DNA of 64,000 nt, from assembly GCA_012295225.1 (NCBI GenBank), contig WMKK01000007.1, forward strand, positions 187,231 to 251,230, given 5' to 3'. Source of the DNA: Ostreococcus mediterraneus (lineage: Eukaryota > Chlorophyta > Mamiellophyceae > Mamiellales > Bathycoccaceae). Below, piece by piece: positions 11,183 to 22,083 of this stretch (positions are counted from its first letter, which is position 1; each line of letters begins with the position of its first letter). The notes beneath the pieces are model-generated. The model did not search any database. It was given only the letters and a program-made list of their open reading frames with translations, and was not told where the DNA came from. The position numbers and the translations under genes are program-made.

Positions 11183-12469
11183 TTAAAAATCGACGTCGGT
11201 TCGGAATTCGTGGTTGTCGTCGGCGCTGTGCATGACGCCAGCTTTTTGATACTGGTCCACGCGGTGCTCGAAAAAGTTAGCCTTGCCTTGAAGCGAGATG
11301 AGCTCCATCCAGTCGAATGGGTTCACAGCGTTGTAAAGCTTGGACGCACCCAACTGCACGAGAAGGCGGTCGGCGACAAACTCAATGTACGTGCTCATGA
11401 GGTCGGCGTTCATGCCGACGAGCGCGCAACTTAAAGCATCGCACACAAACTCCTTCTCAATCGTCACTGCATCGCCAATGATGCGATGAAGCATTTCTTC
11501 CGACAAGGGATTCTTCAACATATTGTAGAGCAAGCATGCAAAGTCGCAATGCAAACCTTCATCGCGGCTGATGAGTTCGTTGGAGAAAGTCAACCCACGC
11601 ATCAAGCCGCGCTTCTTCAACCAAAAGATTGCGCAGAATGACCCGCTAAAAAATATGCCTTCAACGCATGCAAAACCAACGAGACGTTCAGCGAAACTGG
11701 CATCGCTGCCAATCCATCGCAACGCCCAGTCCGCCTTCTTTGCCACCGTGGGCACCGTATGGATCGCCCGAAACAAGTTGGACTTCTTCGCGGGATCCTT
11801 GATGTACGTGTCCAATAACAACGAATACATTTCGCTATGGATGTTTTCGATGGCAATCTGGAATCCATAAAATGCCCGAGCTTCAGGAAGCTGAATATCA
11901 TTCATGAAACGAGCGCATAAATTCTCCAACACGATGCCGTCAGAAGCGGCGAAGAACGCCAACACGTGTGATACAAAGTGCCTCTCGTTGTCATTCAACG
12001 TTACCCAATCTCTGTAATCATACGTCAAATCCACTTCCTCTGCAGTCCAAAAGCTAGCTTCGGCCTTCTTATACATCTCCCACACGGCGCTGTATCGAAT
12101 AGGAAATAAGCAAAACCGATCGGGATTGTCCCGCAACAAAGGCTCGCCCGCGTCGCGTTCGCGCGACGCCAACGCTCTGGCATTTGACGCCGCCTCATCC
12201 GCCTTTGCCGCCCACGGCGACATCGCCGCTATCCTCTCCGCAACTTCCTCCACCTCCAGGTGCGTGCTCGACGCGCTCAAAGAGTCGCTCGACGCGCTTC
12301 GCGTCCCTCGCGCGCCGCCGCGCGCGCCGCCGCCGCTCTCCCCACCCTTCATCACCCCCGTCTTCCCACCCGCACCCTCACCACGCGCGTACCCATCCTC
12401 ACAACGCGCATACGCAGCCTTAGACGCGATCGGATGCAAGTCTTCCACGGAATCATGCACGGAACCCAT
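11183..12469 (-). CDS. Ribonucleoside-diphosphate reductase small subunit (R2)
   Basis: Class Ia R2, housing the diiron-tyrosyl radical used with R1 to make deoxyribonucleotides. Visible ligands and motifs: [11 protein letters not shown] (Asp), [16 protein letters not shown] (Glu, His and the radical Tyr), [33 protein letters not shown] (Glu, His), and the C-terminal R1-docking tail FRTDVDF. Translation from the ATG at 12469 gives 428 residues, longer than the usual 330-390. The extra N terminus (~100 residues) is Gly/Ala/Arg/Ser-rich with [13 protein letters not shown] and is poorly conserved in kind, so a downstream Met could be the true start. S-phase regulation would be expected. It is divergent from QCR8. 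Confidence 0.94.
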   Translation of the reverse strand: MGSVHDSVEDLHPIASKAAYARCEDGYARGEGAGGKTGVMKGGESGGGARGGARGTRSASSDSLSASSTHLEVEEVAERIAAMSPWAAKADEAASNARALASRERDAGEPLLRDNPDRFCLFPIRYSAVWEMYKKAEASFWTAEEVDLTYDYRDWVTLNDNERHFVSHVLAFFAASDGIVLENLCARFMNDIQLPEARAFYGFQIAIENIHSEMYSLLLDTYIKDPAKKSNLFRAIHTVPTVAKKADWALRWIGSDASFAERLVGFACVEGIFFSGSFCAIFWLKKRGLMRGLTFSNELISRDEGLHCDFACLLYNMLKNPLSEEMLHRIIGDAVTIEKEFVCDALSCALVGMNADLMSTYIEFVADRLLVQLGASKLYNAVNPFDWMELISLQGKANFFEHRVDQYQKAGVMHSADDNHEFRTDVDF

Positions 12470-12863
12470 GGTTTTGTCACCTCGCAGTGTCAATGCGAAA
12501 TTCTCAACCAATTGGCGCGAAAACACCGCACACAGCCCCGGCTCACGCGCGTTCGTGCGCCGTACCGACGCGAGAGGCGACGGAACCGAAGGTTTAGATG
12601 TAGATGCACGCGTACACGCACACGCACCGCTCGCGCGCGCGATCGAATGACGCGGCGACCGCGACGCGCGCAACGACGTCATCGTCCGTGCGCTGGATTT
12701 TTGCCCTCCTTCGATGAATCGACCAATCAGGACCAGGGCAGGGGGACTCACGACCGATTGCATGTACCCCCGGGTACACACATGACGTTGGATCCCTACG
12801 CCGTGGCGTCGCGTCCCGACGCGCGCGCACGCATCACACGCCCGCGCGCGCGCCGCACGAGCC
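12470..12863 (+). promoter_or_regulatory. Divergent promoter region between R2 and QCR8
   Basis: It contains CCAATCAGGACCAGGG (12723-12738), identical in reverse to 6234-6249 upstream of the ABC1K gene and 126 bases before the QCR8 ATG. Next to it is a palindromic run, GTACCCCCGGGTAC (about 12764-12777). The rest is CG-rich; open frames across it look like compositional artefacts. Confidence 0.5.
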
Positions 12864-13259
12864 ATGGGACGCACCCCGACGCGATTGCGCGAGATTACCT
12901 ATGCGTTATCGCCCATGAAAACGGGCGTGATGCACGGATTATTCAAGGATTGGGCGAAAGGCATGGGGAAGCGCGTGAGCGACAGCGCCGTGGATGCGGG
13001 GTTGTTTTGCGCGCTTCCGCTCGCGGCGACGGTGTGGTACGTGATAGTGATGCGCGCGAGTGTTCGTGCGTGTGTTTGTGCGCGCGCGCGTGCGCGTGTG
13101 TGCGCGCGTTCGTGTGTGTGCGCGCGCGGAAAGGCGTTCTGGTGGCGATCGGATCAGTTTTCAAAGCGCGCGTCGACTGACGAGATCGTCTCTCGCGTGC
13201 TGTCGTGTAGGTATTGCTTTGATTTCAAGGAGAAGGAAAAGCTCAGTCATAGATACTAG
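12864..13259 (+). CDS. Cytochrome bc1 complex subunit 8 (QCR8/UQCRQ)
   Basis: Two exons (12864-13036 and 13211-13259) encode 73 residues, matching the 72-residue plant subunit. It starts [17 protein letters not shown], like MGKQPVRLKAVVYALSP in plants, and ends [11 protein letters not shown], identical to the plant terminus, which confirms the tiny second exon. A single membrane helix ([14 protein letters not shown]) crosses the inner mitochondrial membrane. The subunit supports cytochrome b near the ubiquinone site of complex III. The phase-2 splice joins TG|G to restore Trp. The 174-base intron is almost entirely alternating GT/GC. Confidence 0.93.
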   Translation: MGRTPTRLREITYALSPMKTGVMHGLFKDWAKGMGKRVSDSAVDAGLFCALPLAATVWYVIVMRASVRACVCARARARVCARSCVCARGKAFWWRSDQFSKRASTDEIVSRVLSCRYCFDFKEKEKLSHRY

Positions 13260-13348
13260 GCCGCTGTCGTGCGAGTGATGGCACAGTTTAACCTGTCGCG
13301 TGGCTTTGAAGGGAGAATGAGCTCCGAGTCGGCGACGTGTATACCCGA

Positions 13349-13386
13349 AAGCAGCGGGGCGCGCTTCGCGCGTCGCCCCGCGGCTT
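13349..13386 (+). other. Strong hairpin downstream of QCR8
   Basis: The arms GCGGGGCG and CGCCCCGC (13354-13361 and 13374-13381) pair perfectly. The stem extends outward through an A/G mismatch by AAGC/GCTT and closes inward with a short CGC/GCG stem and small loop. It sits 90 bases after the QCR8 stop and ~180 bases before the Raf-like kinase ATG. It could be a 3' UTR structure, a promoter cruciform or a small RNA; nothing distinguishes these here. Confidence 0.45.
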
Positions 13387-13565
13387 GTCTTTAGCGCATT
13401 AAACCATACATACGCGTGTAACGTAACGTAATGAAATTTAGCTTGAATTAAACGCATAGTCGCGCGCGTGATTCCGTCGCCTTGCCGCGCGTATGTTCGT
13501 CATGGGAGGCGCGCGCGCGCGGGACGCCTCAAAATGCGCCTCGTCGCCTTCGGGGCGACGTAACC

Positions 13566-15755
13566 ATGTCGAATTCCCCAGATCCATCGCCTGATCGCGA
13601 CGCAAACGATGGATACTACGATCGCGCACCAAGTCCAAGCGCGAACACTGGCGATGAGCTTCAGCAGCAGACGACGTGGCGGCAATGGTTTCCGAATCCA
13701 ATTGGCGTGGAGCAGCTCTCGAACGCCTTTGCGACGTCGTTCGTACACGACACCGGCGTCCGTGCGCCGCAATGGGCGGATGAACGCATGCGAACGGTCG
13801 ATCAAGTCGATCAAGTGTACCAAGCGGACCTTGCGAGGGCGATTTCGGCGTCTTTAGGTGGGTCGGAAGCGTCTTTGAGCGCACGCGGCGACGACGACGA
13901 CGACGCGGCGGCGTTATTGGAAGCGCGTAGACAGAGTCTTCGCGAACGTTTCGGCGGCCGGGCGATTGCGGAGAGATTTTGGCAGGAATTTTCGTTGGGA
14001 TTTAGTGAGTGCTTGCGAGATGGATGGTATTATCCTGCTGGCGCGTGGGAGGAAGCCATGGTGGGAGACAGGTTGCCAGACGTTGGGACGCTGAGAGCCT
14101 TGGGGCCAGCTCCGGGTGATCGCGAGGTGACGTTGATCGACCGAACGATGGATTTATCGCTGCAAGAATTTGAAGCGTTTTGTTTTGATGAAGTTGGGCA
14201 CATTGAGGATCGATGCGATGCGACGCCGGAGCTCGCGCGCTTGATTGTAGAAAGAATGGGGGGTGCCGCAAAGAGCGACGCGGACCTTGCGGATATTTGG
14301 CAAGCCGAACGTACCAGGTTGATGGCGGAAAATCAAAGCATGATTTTTCCACTAGGTTCAATACAAGTTGGTCTGCAGAGGCATCGGGCGATAATGTTCA
14401 AGGCTGTTGCAGATTTTCTTGAAATCCCCTCGCAAATTGTAAGAGGTCGATTTTACTGCGGCGACGACGACGCGGTGATGATTATAGTCATGTGCGGTGG
14501 CTCTAAAAGGATGCTGAACTTGATGGAGTTCCCTGGGATGATGCAGACGCCTTATAACAGTGACTCAAAGTCGACATCGATGACTTCAGAGCCCGCTCCG
14601 CTCATTGATGTTTCAGACAGTCCAACCATGGGAACGCCGGCGACGCTCAGTCGAGAACCGTCTGAAAACAATAGCACGCCTGGCACGCGATTTGGAATGA
14701 TGTCACCGCACTTGATGCAGTCACCAGAACCCAAGTCAGGAACACCGATACAGCTTCAAATAGCGGTTGACTTGACTATTGATCCGAGCGAGATTTTACT
14801 CGGCGAGCGCATTGGTATCGGATCTTTTGGCGAGGTTCACCGCGCATTGTGGCGAGGTACCGAAGTCGCGGTGAAGAGAATTCTAGATCAGGATATTTCA
14901 GAGAACTTAGCAGCGGCATTTATTGATGAGATTGACATCATGCGGCGACTTCGTCATCCAAATGTAGTCTTATTGATGGGTGCCGTGACAGTGCCAGGGA
15001 ACTTAAGTATCATCACCGAGTTCCTTCATCGTGGTTCACTGTTCAAATTATTACATCGCGAACAAAACCCGGCCGTTGCTTCAGCCTTAGATATGCGACG
15101 TCGAATGAGAATGGGCGTGGACGTCATCCGAGGTATGCATTATTTGCACACGTTTCAGCCGATGATTGTGCATAGAGACTTGAAGTCTCCAAACTTGCTC
15201 GTTTCTGCGAATTTCCTGGTAAAGGTGTGCGATTTTGGCATGAGCAAGATCAAGCAAAACACCTACGTAAGCTCGAAGACGCAAGCGGGAACTCCAGAAT
15301 GGATGGCTCCCGAGATACTTCGCAACGAAGAATCGGATGAGAAAGCCGACGTGTACTCATTCGGCGTAATTTTATGGGAGCTTGCCACGATGCGTGAGCC
15401 ATGGGCGGGTTTGAATCCAATGCAAGTCGTCGGTGCCGTTGGTTTCGCTAACAAGTCGTTGGAGATTCCGGAAGACATGGATGAAAAAATTGCGCACCTG
15501 TGTAAGCAATGTTGGAATACAAATCCACGAGAACGACCGAGCTTCGAGCAGCTCGCAAAGGACATGCGAGAAATCCCCAAGTCTCCGAGCACACTCAAAG
15601 GTGACTTATCACCATCATCAAGTTCACTGCCGCCGTCTGGTCTACCAAGAAACGATTCATCGCCTTCAAGTTCAATGCCGCCACCCAAGCCCAAGACAAA
15701 AGTAGTACCTCCTCCAGGTTCCGATGATTGGCGTAGGACTACAGATGTTCCATAG
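13566..15755 (+). CDS. EDR1/CTR1-type Raf-like MAPKKK
   Basis: 729 residues from the ATG at 13566. The N-terminal half (~120-320) resembles the EDR1/CTR1 regulatory domain: a stretch on lost lineage and IERMGG, then [23 protein letters not shown] and [15 protein letters not shown]. After a Ser/Thr/Pro linker comes a Raf-type kinase from ~411: Gly loop [16 protein letters not shown], Lys in [14 protein letters not shown] (~536), DFG in [17 protein letters not shown], and [13 protein letters not shown]. This class works at the top of plant MAP kinase cascades in stress, defence and ethylene-type signalling (family knowledge). The C-terminal tail is Ser/Pro-rich. The gene is intronless, and all catalytic residues are present. 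Confidence 0.92.
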   Translation: MSNSPDPSPDRDANDGYYDRAPSPSANTGDELQQQTTWRQWFPNPIGVEQLSNAFATSFVHDTGVRAPQWADERMRTVDQVDQVYQADLARAISASLGGSEASLSARGDDDDDAAALLEARRQSLRERFGGRAIAERFWQEFSLGFSECLRDGWYYPAGAWEEAMVGDRLPDVGTLRALGPAPGDREVTLIDRTMDLSLQEFEAFCFDEVGHIEDRCDATPELARLIVERMGGAAKSDADLADIWQAERTRLMAENQSMIFPLGSIQVGLQRHRAIMFKAVADFLEIPSQIVRGRFYCGDDDAVMIIVMCGGSKRMLNLMEFPGMMQTPYNSDSKSTSMTSEPAPLIDVSDSPTMGTPATLSREPSENNSTPGTRFGMMSPHLMQSPEPKSGTPIQLQIAVDLTIDPSEILLGERIGIGSFGEVHRALWRGTEVAVKRILDQDISENLAAAFIDEIDIMRRLRHPNVVLLMGAVTVPGNLSIITEFLHRGSLFKLLHREQNPAVASALDMRRRMRMGVDVIRGMHYLHTFQPMIVHRDLKSPNLLVSANFLVKVCDFGMSKIKQNTYVSSKTQAGTPEWMAPEILRNEESDEKADVYSFGVILWELATMREPWAGLNPMQVVGAVGFANKSLEIPEDMDEKIAHLCKQCWNTNPRERPSFEQLAKDMREIPKSPSTLKGDLSPSSSSLPPSGLPRNDSSPSSSMPPPKPKTKVVPPPGSDDWRRTTDVP

Positions 15756-15972
15756 CACCCGTGTAATTATATTAAAATGTATTTATTATCGTTTATGCAC
15801 CTCTCAAGCGGCATCGCCGTTGATTCCGCGTACATCCCTTGAGCGCTTGACGATGCATCTTGCCGAGAGTTGTTCCCCTACGAGTAGCTCGAGCGTCCAA
15901 CGCCTCACGGCACATTTCGACGCGCCGCACCGATACCGTCGCGCGCGAGCCGTCGAAATCCTTTCAAACAAG

Positions 15973-18900
15973 ATGTCGAGCGATGACTCCGACATCCTGC
16001 GCGCCGCGCGCGCGCTCAGTATGCCCGAGCGTCTGGCGCACGCGCACTGGAAAGCGAGAGTCGATGCGTATGAAGATGTATCCGCAACTTGCGCGCATTC
16101 GTCATCGATTTCCGACGACCGTTCGCTCGGAGAGTTTGGTACGTATATTTCTAGTGGTGTTTGTGCATCGCTGATGACGTTGAACGCGCGTAAAGGGGTG
16201 ATGAACGGAAGGTTGCAACCGACTGACAGCTGGGATGTTTTCGTACACGCAGGTAACGCGGCGCACAAGGCGTGCTCAGACGGTAACGCCGCTGCGCTAG
16301 ATGCTGGGTTGGACGCTACGAGAGCTTTCTTAACGATTGCGGACGAGGAATACGCGGGGAGACACGCGGGGGATATTCTAGCGAGTGTGGCGGCAAAAGG
16401 CTTGAGCGGACGGCCAAAGGCGGTGGAGCGCTCGACGGAGTGTTGCATGTTATTGATTGAGCTTGAGCAAGCAGAGGCAGTTTTAGATATGTTGCTGAAA
16501 GTAACGATGCACAAGGTGCCAAAAGTAGCGCTTGCAGCGGCAAACGCGGTGTTGATGGCGGTGCAGACGTTCGGTACGCCCAAGGTTGTGCCGCCAAATA
16601 TGATTTTGAAGGGGCTGGCGCCGCTCTTTGACGCCAAAGATGCAAAGGTGCGCGCAGTAGCAAAAGATATTACGTTAGAGATGGTGAAATGGCTTGGACC
16701 AGGTGCGGTAAAGCGGGATTTGATAGACAACATGCGCGGAACGATGCAGGCTGAAGTGAATAAAGCCATGGAGTCTGTGGAAACAAATGCTCGGCCGACG
16801 AGGTTCTTGCGCAGAGACCAAGCAAAGGTAGATATTGAAGACGCATCGACGACTTCGACATCAAACTCTATGTTATCTTCAGCAACGAACATCGAACGCG
16901 CACCTGCGTCAAGTGCTGTTCCTGATGCTTACGAGTACGCATCGCCAGAGAACATTTTACCGCTTCTCGATCGTCCAGGTGAAGGCGAGAATCCCAAATT
17001 TTGGGACGGTATCGTGAGTAAAAAGTGGCAAGAGCGCTTGTATGCGCTTCAAACATTAACCAAACTAGCTGATGCGCCAAAGCTAGCTTCTACGGACTAT
17101 GGTGATGTCTCAAAAGCGTTGAAGCAAGTGATTACAAAGGATAGCAACGTGGCGTGCATTGCGGAAGCCGCACGTGCGGCTGCGGCGCTCGCGAAAGGTG
17201 CGCGTAAGGATTGGGCGCGAGATGCCCGAGTTCTTCTTCCTGGCATGCTTGATAAGCTGAAGGATAAAACATCAGCAGTCATTGCCGCTATTCAAAGTGC
17301 GCTTAGTGAAGCTGCAAAGTATTGTTTCGATATTGAAGATGTCCACGAGGATATCGCGCTTGCGCTCGGGCACAAAGTGCCCAAGGTTCAAATAGAGACG
17401 CTAAAGTGGTTGACGGCTTCATTTAGTGAAATGAGACGTCCTCAGATGAAAGGGTTGTATAAAACTGTCATGCCGAGTGTCGTAAAATGCACGAGTGCCT
17501 CCAATGGAGATGCAAGAAACGGCGCTCTCGAGGCGTTGGCGGCGTGCGCTCGTACTTCTGGCGGAGTCAAGATGATTGAGTTCTTATTAGTAGATTTAGA
17601 TGCGTCTAAAAAGTCAAAGGTTGAAGAACTTGCAGCAGCGGCTGCAGCGTCTACCTCGCAGACTGCTGTAGCACCAATGACTGCAGAACCAGTGATGCAG
17701 CGCAGTAACACAGTTGCGGCACCATCGTCTACATTTAGTGCGATTCGTGACGTGAAAGGCAGCAAATCTTTTTCCTCTGCACGCGCTACAGCACCACTAG
17801 TAGAGACTAGCTCTGTGGCGCTTTCAGCGCCAAAAACTGATTCTAGTGTGCCATCAGATGAGGTCGAGTTGCGAATGGTTGAACTTGTCGGCGCAGACGT
17901 CTTGACTGGCCTGAAGGATGCTAACTGGAAAGCACGACTTGAGGCAATGACGACCGTGCTCGAAAAGGCGCAGAACGTAGACGCAACGTCAGGTGATGTG
18001 TGTGGCACTCTCGTCTCTGGTCTAGCCGCATTTCCCGGGTGGAGTGACAGCAACTTTCAAGTCGTGGCAAAGATGTTTGCTACGCTCGGCGCGTTGAGTA
18101 GTCAAACAAACTTTAGCTATCGACACGCCGAGCCGTCCCTTGGAATTCTCTGCGAAAAACTTGCCGACTTGAAACTTAGAGGTGTGGCCAGTGAAACATT
18201 GAGCACACTCGCCGAGGCTATTGGACCTAAGATAATCATCGCGTGCGTAAAGGAGAAGGCTGGTGGACACAAAAATCCCAAAGTTGTTTCAGAAGGTTTA
18301 ACTTGGACAGGCACAACTGTGAGTGATTTCGGTATCGATGCTTTAGACACTGATGTGATGATTGATTGGGCTAAGACGGCATTGGAGACTCCAAATCCTC
18401 TCGTAAAGGCTGCGGGCGCCAAGTTGATTGGTGCCCTGCACGCCGGCATGGGCCCAAGTATCAAAGACTATCTCACGGGCTTGAAAGATGCTCAGATGCG
18501 AAGTTTGGAGGTGGAAATCGCCCGCAATCCTTACGAAGGTATTATCGTGGCCAAGAGAAGCGTTCGAAAGTCGAACTCGAAGTCTTCGTCAATGGTTATT
18601 ACAACAGTCGCCGCTACGTCATCGTCTGTGGTGGAGAGCGCCGCGGAGGTCAGTGCTACGCGTGACGCTCCTCGAACAGATATCAGCGCTGGTTTAACCG
18701 AAGACTTTCTCAAGAGCATGAACGACTCGAATTGGAAAACTCGTGCGGCGGCATTAGAAGAGGTCGACCGCATGCTCGCGAGTGCAAACAAGCGCATTGA
18801 GCCAAATGTCGGTGATTTGATGAGAAGTCTGAGTGCCCGTTTTGCGGATTCCAATCGCATGCTGGCCGTTCAAGCGCTGAATATCGCTGGCGATATCGCC

Positions 18901-21900
18901 TTAGCCGTGGGCCCTCCAATAGAACGAGTCGGCCGATCGACTTTGTCCGATATCATTCGTTACTTTGGTGATAGCAAAAAGAACGTACGAGAGGCTGCGG
19001 CAAAAGCTTGCACAAGTTGGGTGAGCGCCGTTGGTTTGGCGAAACTGTTGCCCACTGTGGCTGAAAAGTTTCAAGAGTATTCTGCAAAAATTAATGGCGA
19101 AGGCAAGAAAGAGGCTTTGGAATGGTGCTTGGGATTATTCAATCAGGAAATCGACGTGAATGACGCCATGTGTTCTGGAGCAGCGCACTTTGCATCAGTC
19201 GGTTTGGGCGACAAGACGACAGAGGCCAGAAAGCCCGGTGGGGCGTTAGTGGATGCCGTCGTCGACAAGTACGGGGCTGATAAGGTTTTGGCACTCACCA
19301 GTTCGCTTTCAAATGATCTAAAAAGTGCTTTGGAAGCACATTTGAGCCGTGGTCGACCGACTCTCGGATTTAAGGCGGCGGGTGCGGCAGTCATGGCGGC
19401 TAACGCCATAAAGTCCACCGTTGCTGGTACAGCGGCATCAAGAAATGCCGCTCGCAAAATCGCCACGATGGGCGGTAGTGCGCGAGGCGGAACGCAAGAA
19501 GTCACGTCCAATACTGGCCCAGTCTTTTTAATCGATGGCGATAAAGATGCTCGCCTGCGCAAATACCCTCGCAAAGCTTTGAAGTTTGAGACGTTGCGGG
19601 ATGAAGATTTACTTTTGGTGACGAAAGACATTCGATCATCATCCATGGCCTACTTCCGAAAAGACGTGCACAAGTTAATGTTTGCCGATGACATCAAGTC
19701 CCATCTTGCGGCGCTCGACGCTCTCGATGATGCCATCAAGGCGAACGAGGAAGAGCTGGTGAACAGTTTTGATTTGTTACTGCGATGGCTCATGTTACGC
19801 ATTAGTGAAGCTAGTCCCAATACGCAAGTTTTGACTCGTGTTTTAGACGTTGTCACGAGCGCTTTGCACGCAGCGAGTGACATGGGATACAAGCTCACCG
19901 AGCAAGAGGCATCCTTGCTCGTTCCCGTTCTCGTGGAAAAATCTGGCCACAGCATTGACGCGATTCGAGAAAAGTTTCAAGCCGTGGCTCGATGTATTCC
20001 GCTGGTCTACTTGCCATCAAAGTTTGTTGGTCATCTCACGACTGGATTGACGCAAACAAAAAGCTCGCGGACGCGTGCCGAGTGCTTGGACGAAATCGCT
20101 CGCCTCATCGAGCGTTACGGTTTACTCGTGTGCTTACGAGAAGATAAGACGCTTAACGAAGTGGTGAAATTGGTAGACACTCGAGACATGAGTCAACGTA
20201 ATTGCACGTTGAACTGTCTAGCTTCGGCGTATAAAGTTGCTGGAGAAGACGTATGGAAACGCATTGGTAAACTTCCAAACGACCAAGTGAAGGAAATTGT
20301 CAGCGACAAATTCGCGCGCGTCGCCAAGGAAATGTATCTCAGTGGTGAAGGCGAGCCTGGCAACTGGAGTAAATTTAATCCAATTCCCATCGCGAGTGCT
20401 TTGGACGGCGTGAGCGTGAGTGCGAGCTTAGATTCTTCTGTGCTCGTCACCTCGTCTCTGACAAATATGATGGCTTCGGCGACCATCTCTCGAGGTTTGA
20501 TGAGCGACGGTAAACGTCTTGTGTCGCAATCCTTGACGGCGCTTCCTTCACGCGCGACGCCTCAAGTCCCAGTTTCATCACCACCACGTCCCGAGCCGAT
20601 GGATGTGGATGTGAGCGTCGCGCCGGTCGAGGTGATAAATGACGACGCCCAGCGCACCATCGTCGATGAAGATGTGTTTTACGGCGCCGCCGCGCCAACC
20701 GTAGCGCCGACGCCCAGTGCGGCGCTGTCGTCAAAGCTGAAACCAACGTCTAACGCTTGGAGTAGGGCGATCGTGGCTGTGAGTGACGTCGATGACCGCG
20801 TCGCCGTCGAAGCCATGAAGAGTGTGTGTCATGAAATCATGAGTACTCAAGGCCAAGAGAGCGCACGGGCTAGTATGGTGGGTGATATTAATTCGTTGGT
20901 GATTTCATTGGTCAAACGCGTTGGACCAATTTTCACAAGCGCGATTGCGAACCCATCCACTGGCTCACGCGGATGCAAATACGTCCTCAACGCACTGATG
21001 CAGATCCATCAAGAACGCGCGTTTGCGACAGCTATCGCTGAATCGACGCAGCGCGCATTCATTACTGAACTTATTGTCGTTTTACTCAATGAAGGCGTGC
21101 TGACGTTGGATGAAGGCGACGCCCTCATCAAAGCTGCAAACTTGTTGATGATTACCATGTTGGAGAACTGCACCAGGTCGTATACGTTCGTGGCGTTCTT
21201 GACGTTGTTGCATCAGAGACCATACACCGTACCCGCGCAGTTTGACGATCTCGTGGTGAAATGCTTGATCAAGCTTACGCGTAATTTGCAAATTACGCTC
21301 GACAACGTGCACCTCCCGACGGTGCTCGCAGCAATTCATACGTTTTTCGCCGCTCTCGGCGTCGATGAAATCAACAAACGTGCATTAGTGGATAATCAAG
21401 CGCTTCGAGTCGTGCGAACTCTGCTGCACGAACTTACGACACGTGTTGGTCCGAGTATATATAAATACTGTGAGAATATTCCTCCACGCACGGCGTCGCC
21501 GCCGCCGATGATTTACGCTTTCATGGATGTCAATTTGAAGGCACCCCAATCAATGGCATCGCCGGAAATGAAACAACGTCCGATGCAAACGTCGTCTACG
21601 TTGAGTGCATCTGCACAATTCTCGACGATGGCGACGACAAGCCAAGGAATGAGCGCGAAGAGTAAACTGTCAGCCATCTTTAAAAAGATTGGCGACAAGG
21701 CGACGACATCCGCAGGCTTGGAGGAGCTCTATGATTTCACCCTTGATCACCCTGAGGAAGACTTACAGCCTCAACTCGAGCGCACGAGCGATGCATTCCA
21801 AATGTACATTAAGCGTGGGCTACAAAAAGTTGAAAAGTCTAGATCGAAAAGACACGAACCCGACGCCGAGCAACCTCCTTCGCCCGCGGCGGCGGCGAAG

Positions 21901-22083
21901 ACGAGTGCCGCGGTGTATCGCGAACGTCTCGCGAGAATACAACAGAATGTCGGCGACGTTGCACCTGTATCCGTAGATATCGCGACTATCACGAATGACG
22001 CAAGTGATTTAGAGCGCATTCGTGCGCGAATGAACAGAATTACGGCGCAAGCCACGGGGTCCGCGCCAGCGCCCTGCAAGTGA
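15973..22083 (+). CDS. XMAP215/MOR1-type TOG-domain microtubule polymerase
   Basis: Intronless, 2036 residues from the ATG at 15973. This start gives MSSDDSDILRAARALSMPERLAHAHWKAR..., aligning with MSTEDEKLLKEAKKLPWEDRL in plant MOR1; earlier in-frame ATGs exist but run into the kinase gene. Length is close to MOR1 (1978). HEAT-like TOG domains recur: W-K-A-R starts at ~24, FWDGIVSKKWQERLYAL (~345), GLKDANWKARLEAMTTV (~650), LKSMNDSNWKTRAAALEEV (~915) and a later one around 'MAYFRKDVHKLMF'. The tail holds the conserved AIFKKIGDKATTSAGLEELYDF segment. The protein binds tubulin dimers through TOG domains and speeds plus-end growth. In a cell this small, few microtubules exist, so retention of the complete protein is notable. 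Confidence 0.95.
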   Translation: MSSDDSDILRAARALSMPERLAHAHWKARVDAYEDVSATCAHSSSISDDRSLGEFGTYISSGVCASLMTLNARKGVMNGRLQPTDSWDVFVHAGNAAHKACSDGNAAALDAGLDATRAFLTIADEEYAGRHAGDILASVAAKGLSGRPKAVERSTECCMLLIELEQAEAVLDMLLKVTMHKVPKVALAAANAVLMAVQTFGTPKVVPPNMILKGLAPLFDAKDAKVRAVAKDITLEMVKWLGPGAVKRDLIDNMRGTMQAEVNKAMESVETNARPTRFLRRDQAKVDIEDASTTSTSNSMLSSATNIERAPASSAVPDAYEYASPENILPLLDRPGEGENPKFWDGIVSKKWQERLYALQTLTKLADAPKLASTDYGDVSKALKQVITKDSNVACIAEAARAAAALAKGARKDWARDARVLLPGMLDKLKDKTSAVIAAIQSALSEAAKYCFDIEDVHEDIALALGHKVPKVQIETLKWLTASFSEMRRPQMKGLYKTVMPSVVKCTSASNGDARNGALEALAACARTSGGVKMIEFLLVDLDASKKSKVEELAAAAAASTSQTAVAPMTAEPVMQRSNTVAAPSSTFSAIRDVKGSKSFSSARATAPLVETSSVALSAPKTDSSVPSDEVELRMVELVGADVLTGLKDANWKARLEAMTTVLEKAQNVDATSGDVCGTLVSGLAAFPGWSDSNFQVVAKMFATLGALSSQTNFSYRHAEPSLGILCEKLADLKLRGVASETLSTLAEAIGPKIIIACVKEKAGGHKNPKVVSEGLTWTGTTVSDFGIDALDTDVMIDWAKTALETPNPLVKAAGAKLIGALHAGMGPSIKDYLTGLKDAQMRSLEVEIARNPYEGIIVAKRSVRKSNSKSSSMVITTVAATSSSVVESAAEVSATRDAPRTDISAGLTEDFLKSMNDSNWKTRAAALEEVDRMLASANKRIEPNVGDLMRSLSARFADSNRMLAVQALNIAGDIALAVGPPIERVGRSTLSDIIRYFGDSKKNVREAAAKACTSWVSAVGLAKLLPTVAEKFQEYSAKINGEGKKEALEWCLGLFNQEIDVNDAMCSGAAHFASVGLGDKTTEARKPGGALVDAVVDKYGADKVLALTSSLSNDLKSALEAHLSRGRPTLGFKAAGAAVMAANAIKSTVAGTAASRNAARKIATMGGSARGGTQEVTSNTGPVFLIDGDKDARLRKYPRKALKFETLRDEDLLLVTKDIRSSSMAYFRKDVHKLMFADDIKSHLAALDALDDAIKANEEELVNSFDLLLRWLMLRISEASPNTQVLTRVLDVVTSALHAASDMGYKLTEQEASLLVPVLVEKSGHSIDAIREKFQAVARCIPLVYLPSKFVGHLTTGLTQTKSSRTRAECLDEIARLIERYGLLVCLREDKTLNEVVKLVDTRDMSQRNCTLNCLASAYKVAGEDVWKRIGKLPNDQVKEIVSDKFARVAKEMYLSGEGEPGNWSKFNPIPIASALDGVSVSASLDSSVLVTSSLTNMMASATISRGLMSDGKRLVSQSLTALPSRATPQVPVSSPPRPEPMDVDVSVAPVEVINDDAQRTIVDEDVFYGAAAPTVAPTPSAALSSKLKPTSNAWSRAIVAVSDVDDRVAVEAMKSVCHEIMSTQGQESARASMVGDINSLVISLVKRVGPIFTSAIANPSTGSRGCKYVLNALMQIHQERAFATAIAESTQRAFITELIVVLLNEGVLTLDEGDALIKAANLLMITMLENCTRSYTFVAFLTLLHQRPYTVPAQFDDLVVKCLIKLTRNLQITLDNVHLPTVLAAIHTFFAALGVDEINKRALVDNQALRVVRTLLHELTTRVGPSIYKYCENIPPRTASPPPMIYAFMDVNLKAPQSMASPEMKQRPMQTSSTLSASAQFSTMATTSQGMSAKSKLSAIFKKIGDKATTSAGLEELYDFTLDHPEEDLQPQLERTSDAFQMYIKRGLQKVEKSRSKRHEPDAEQPPSPAAAAKTSAAVYRERLARIQQNVGDVAPVSVDIATITNDASDLERIRARMNRITAQATGSAPAPCK

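Noticed and set aside
12260-13180. Long Arg-rich open frame across the R2/QCR8 promoter
   Set aside because: It overlaps R2 on the other strand and the first QCR8 exon, and consists of Arg/Ala/Thr repeats produced by CG-rich DNA.
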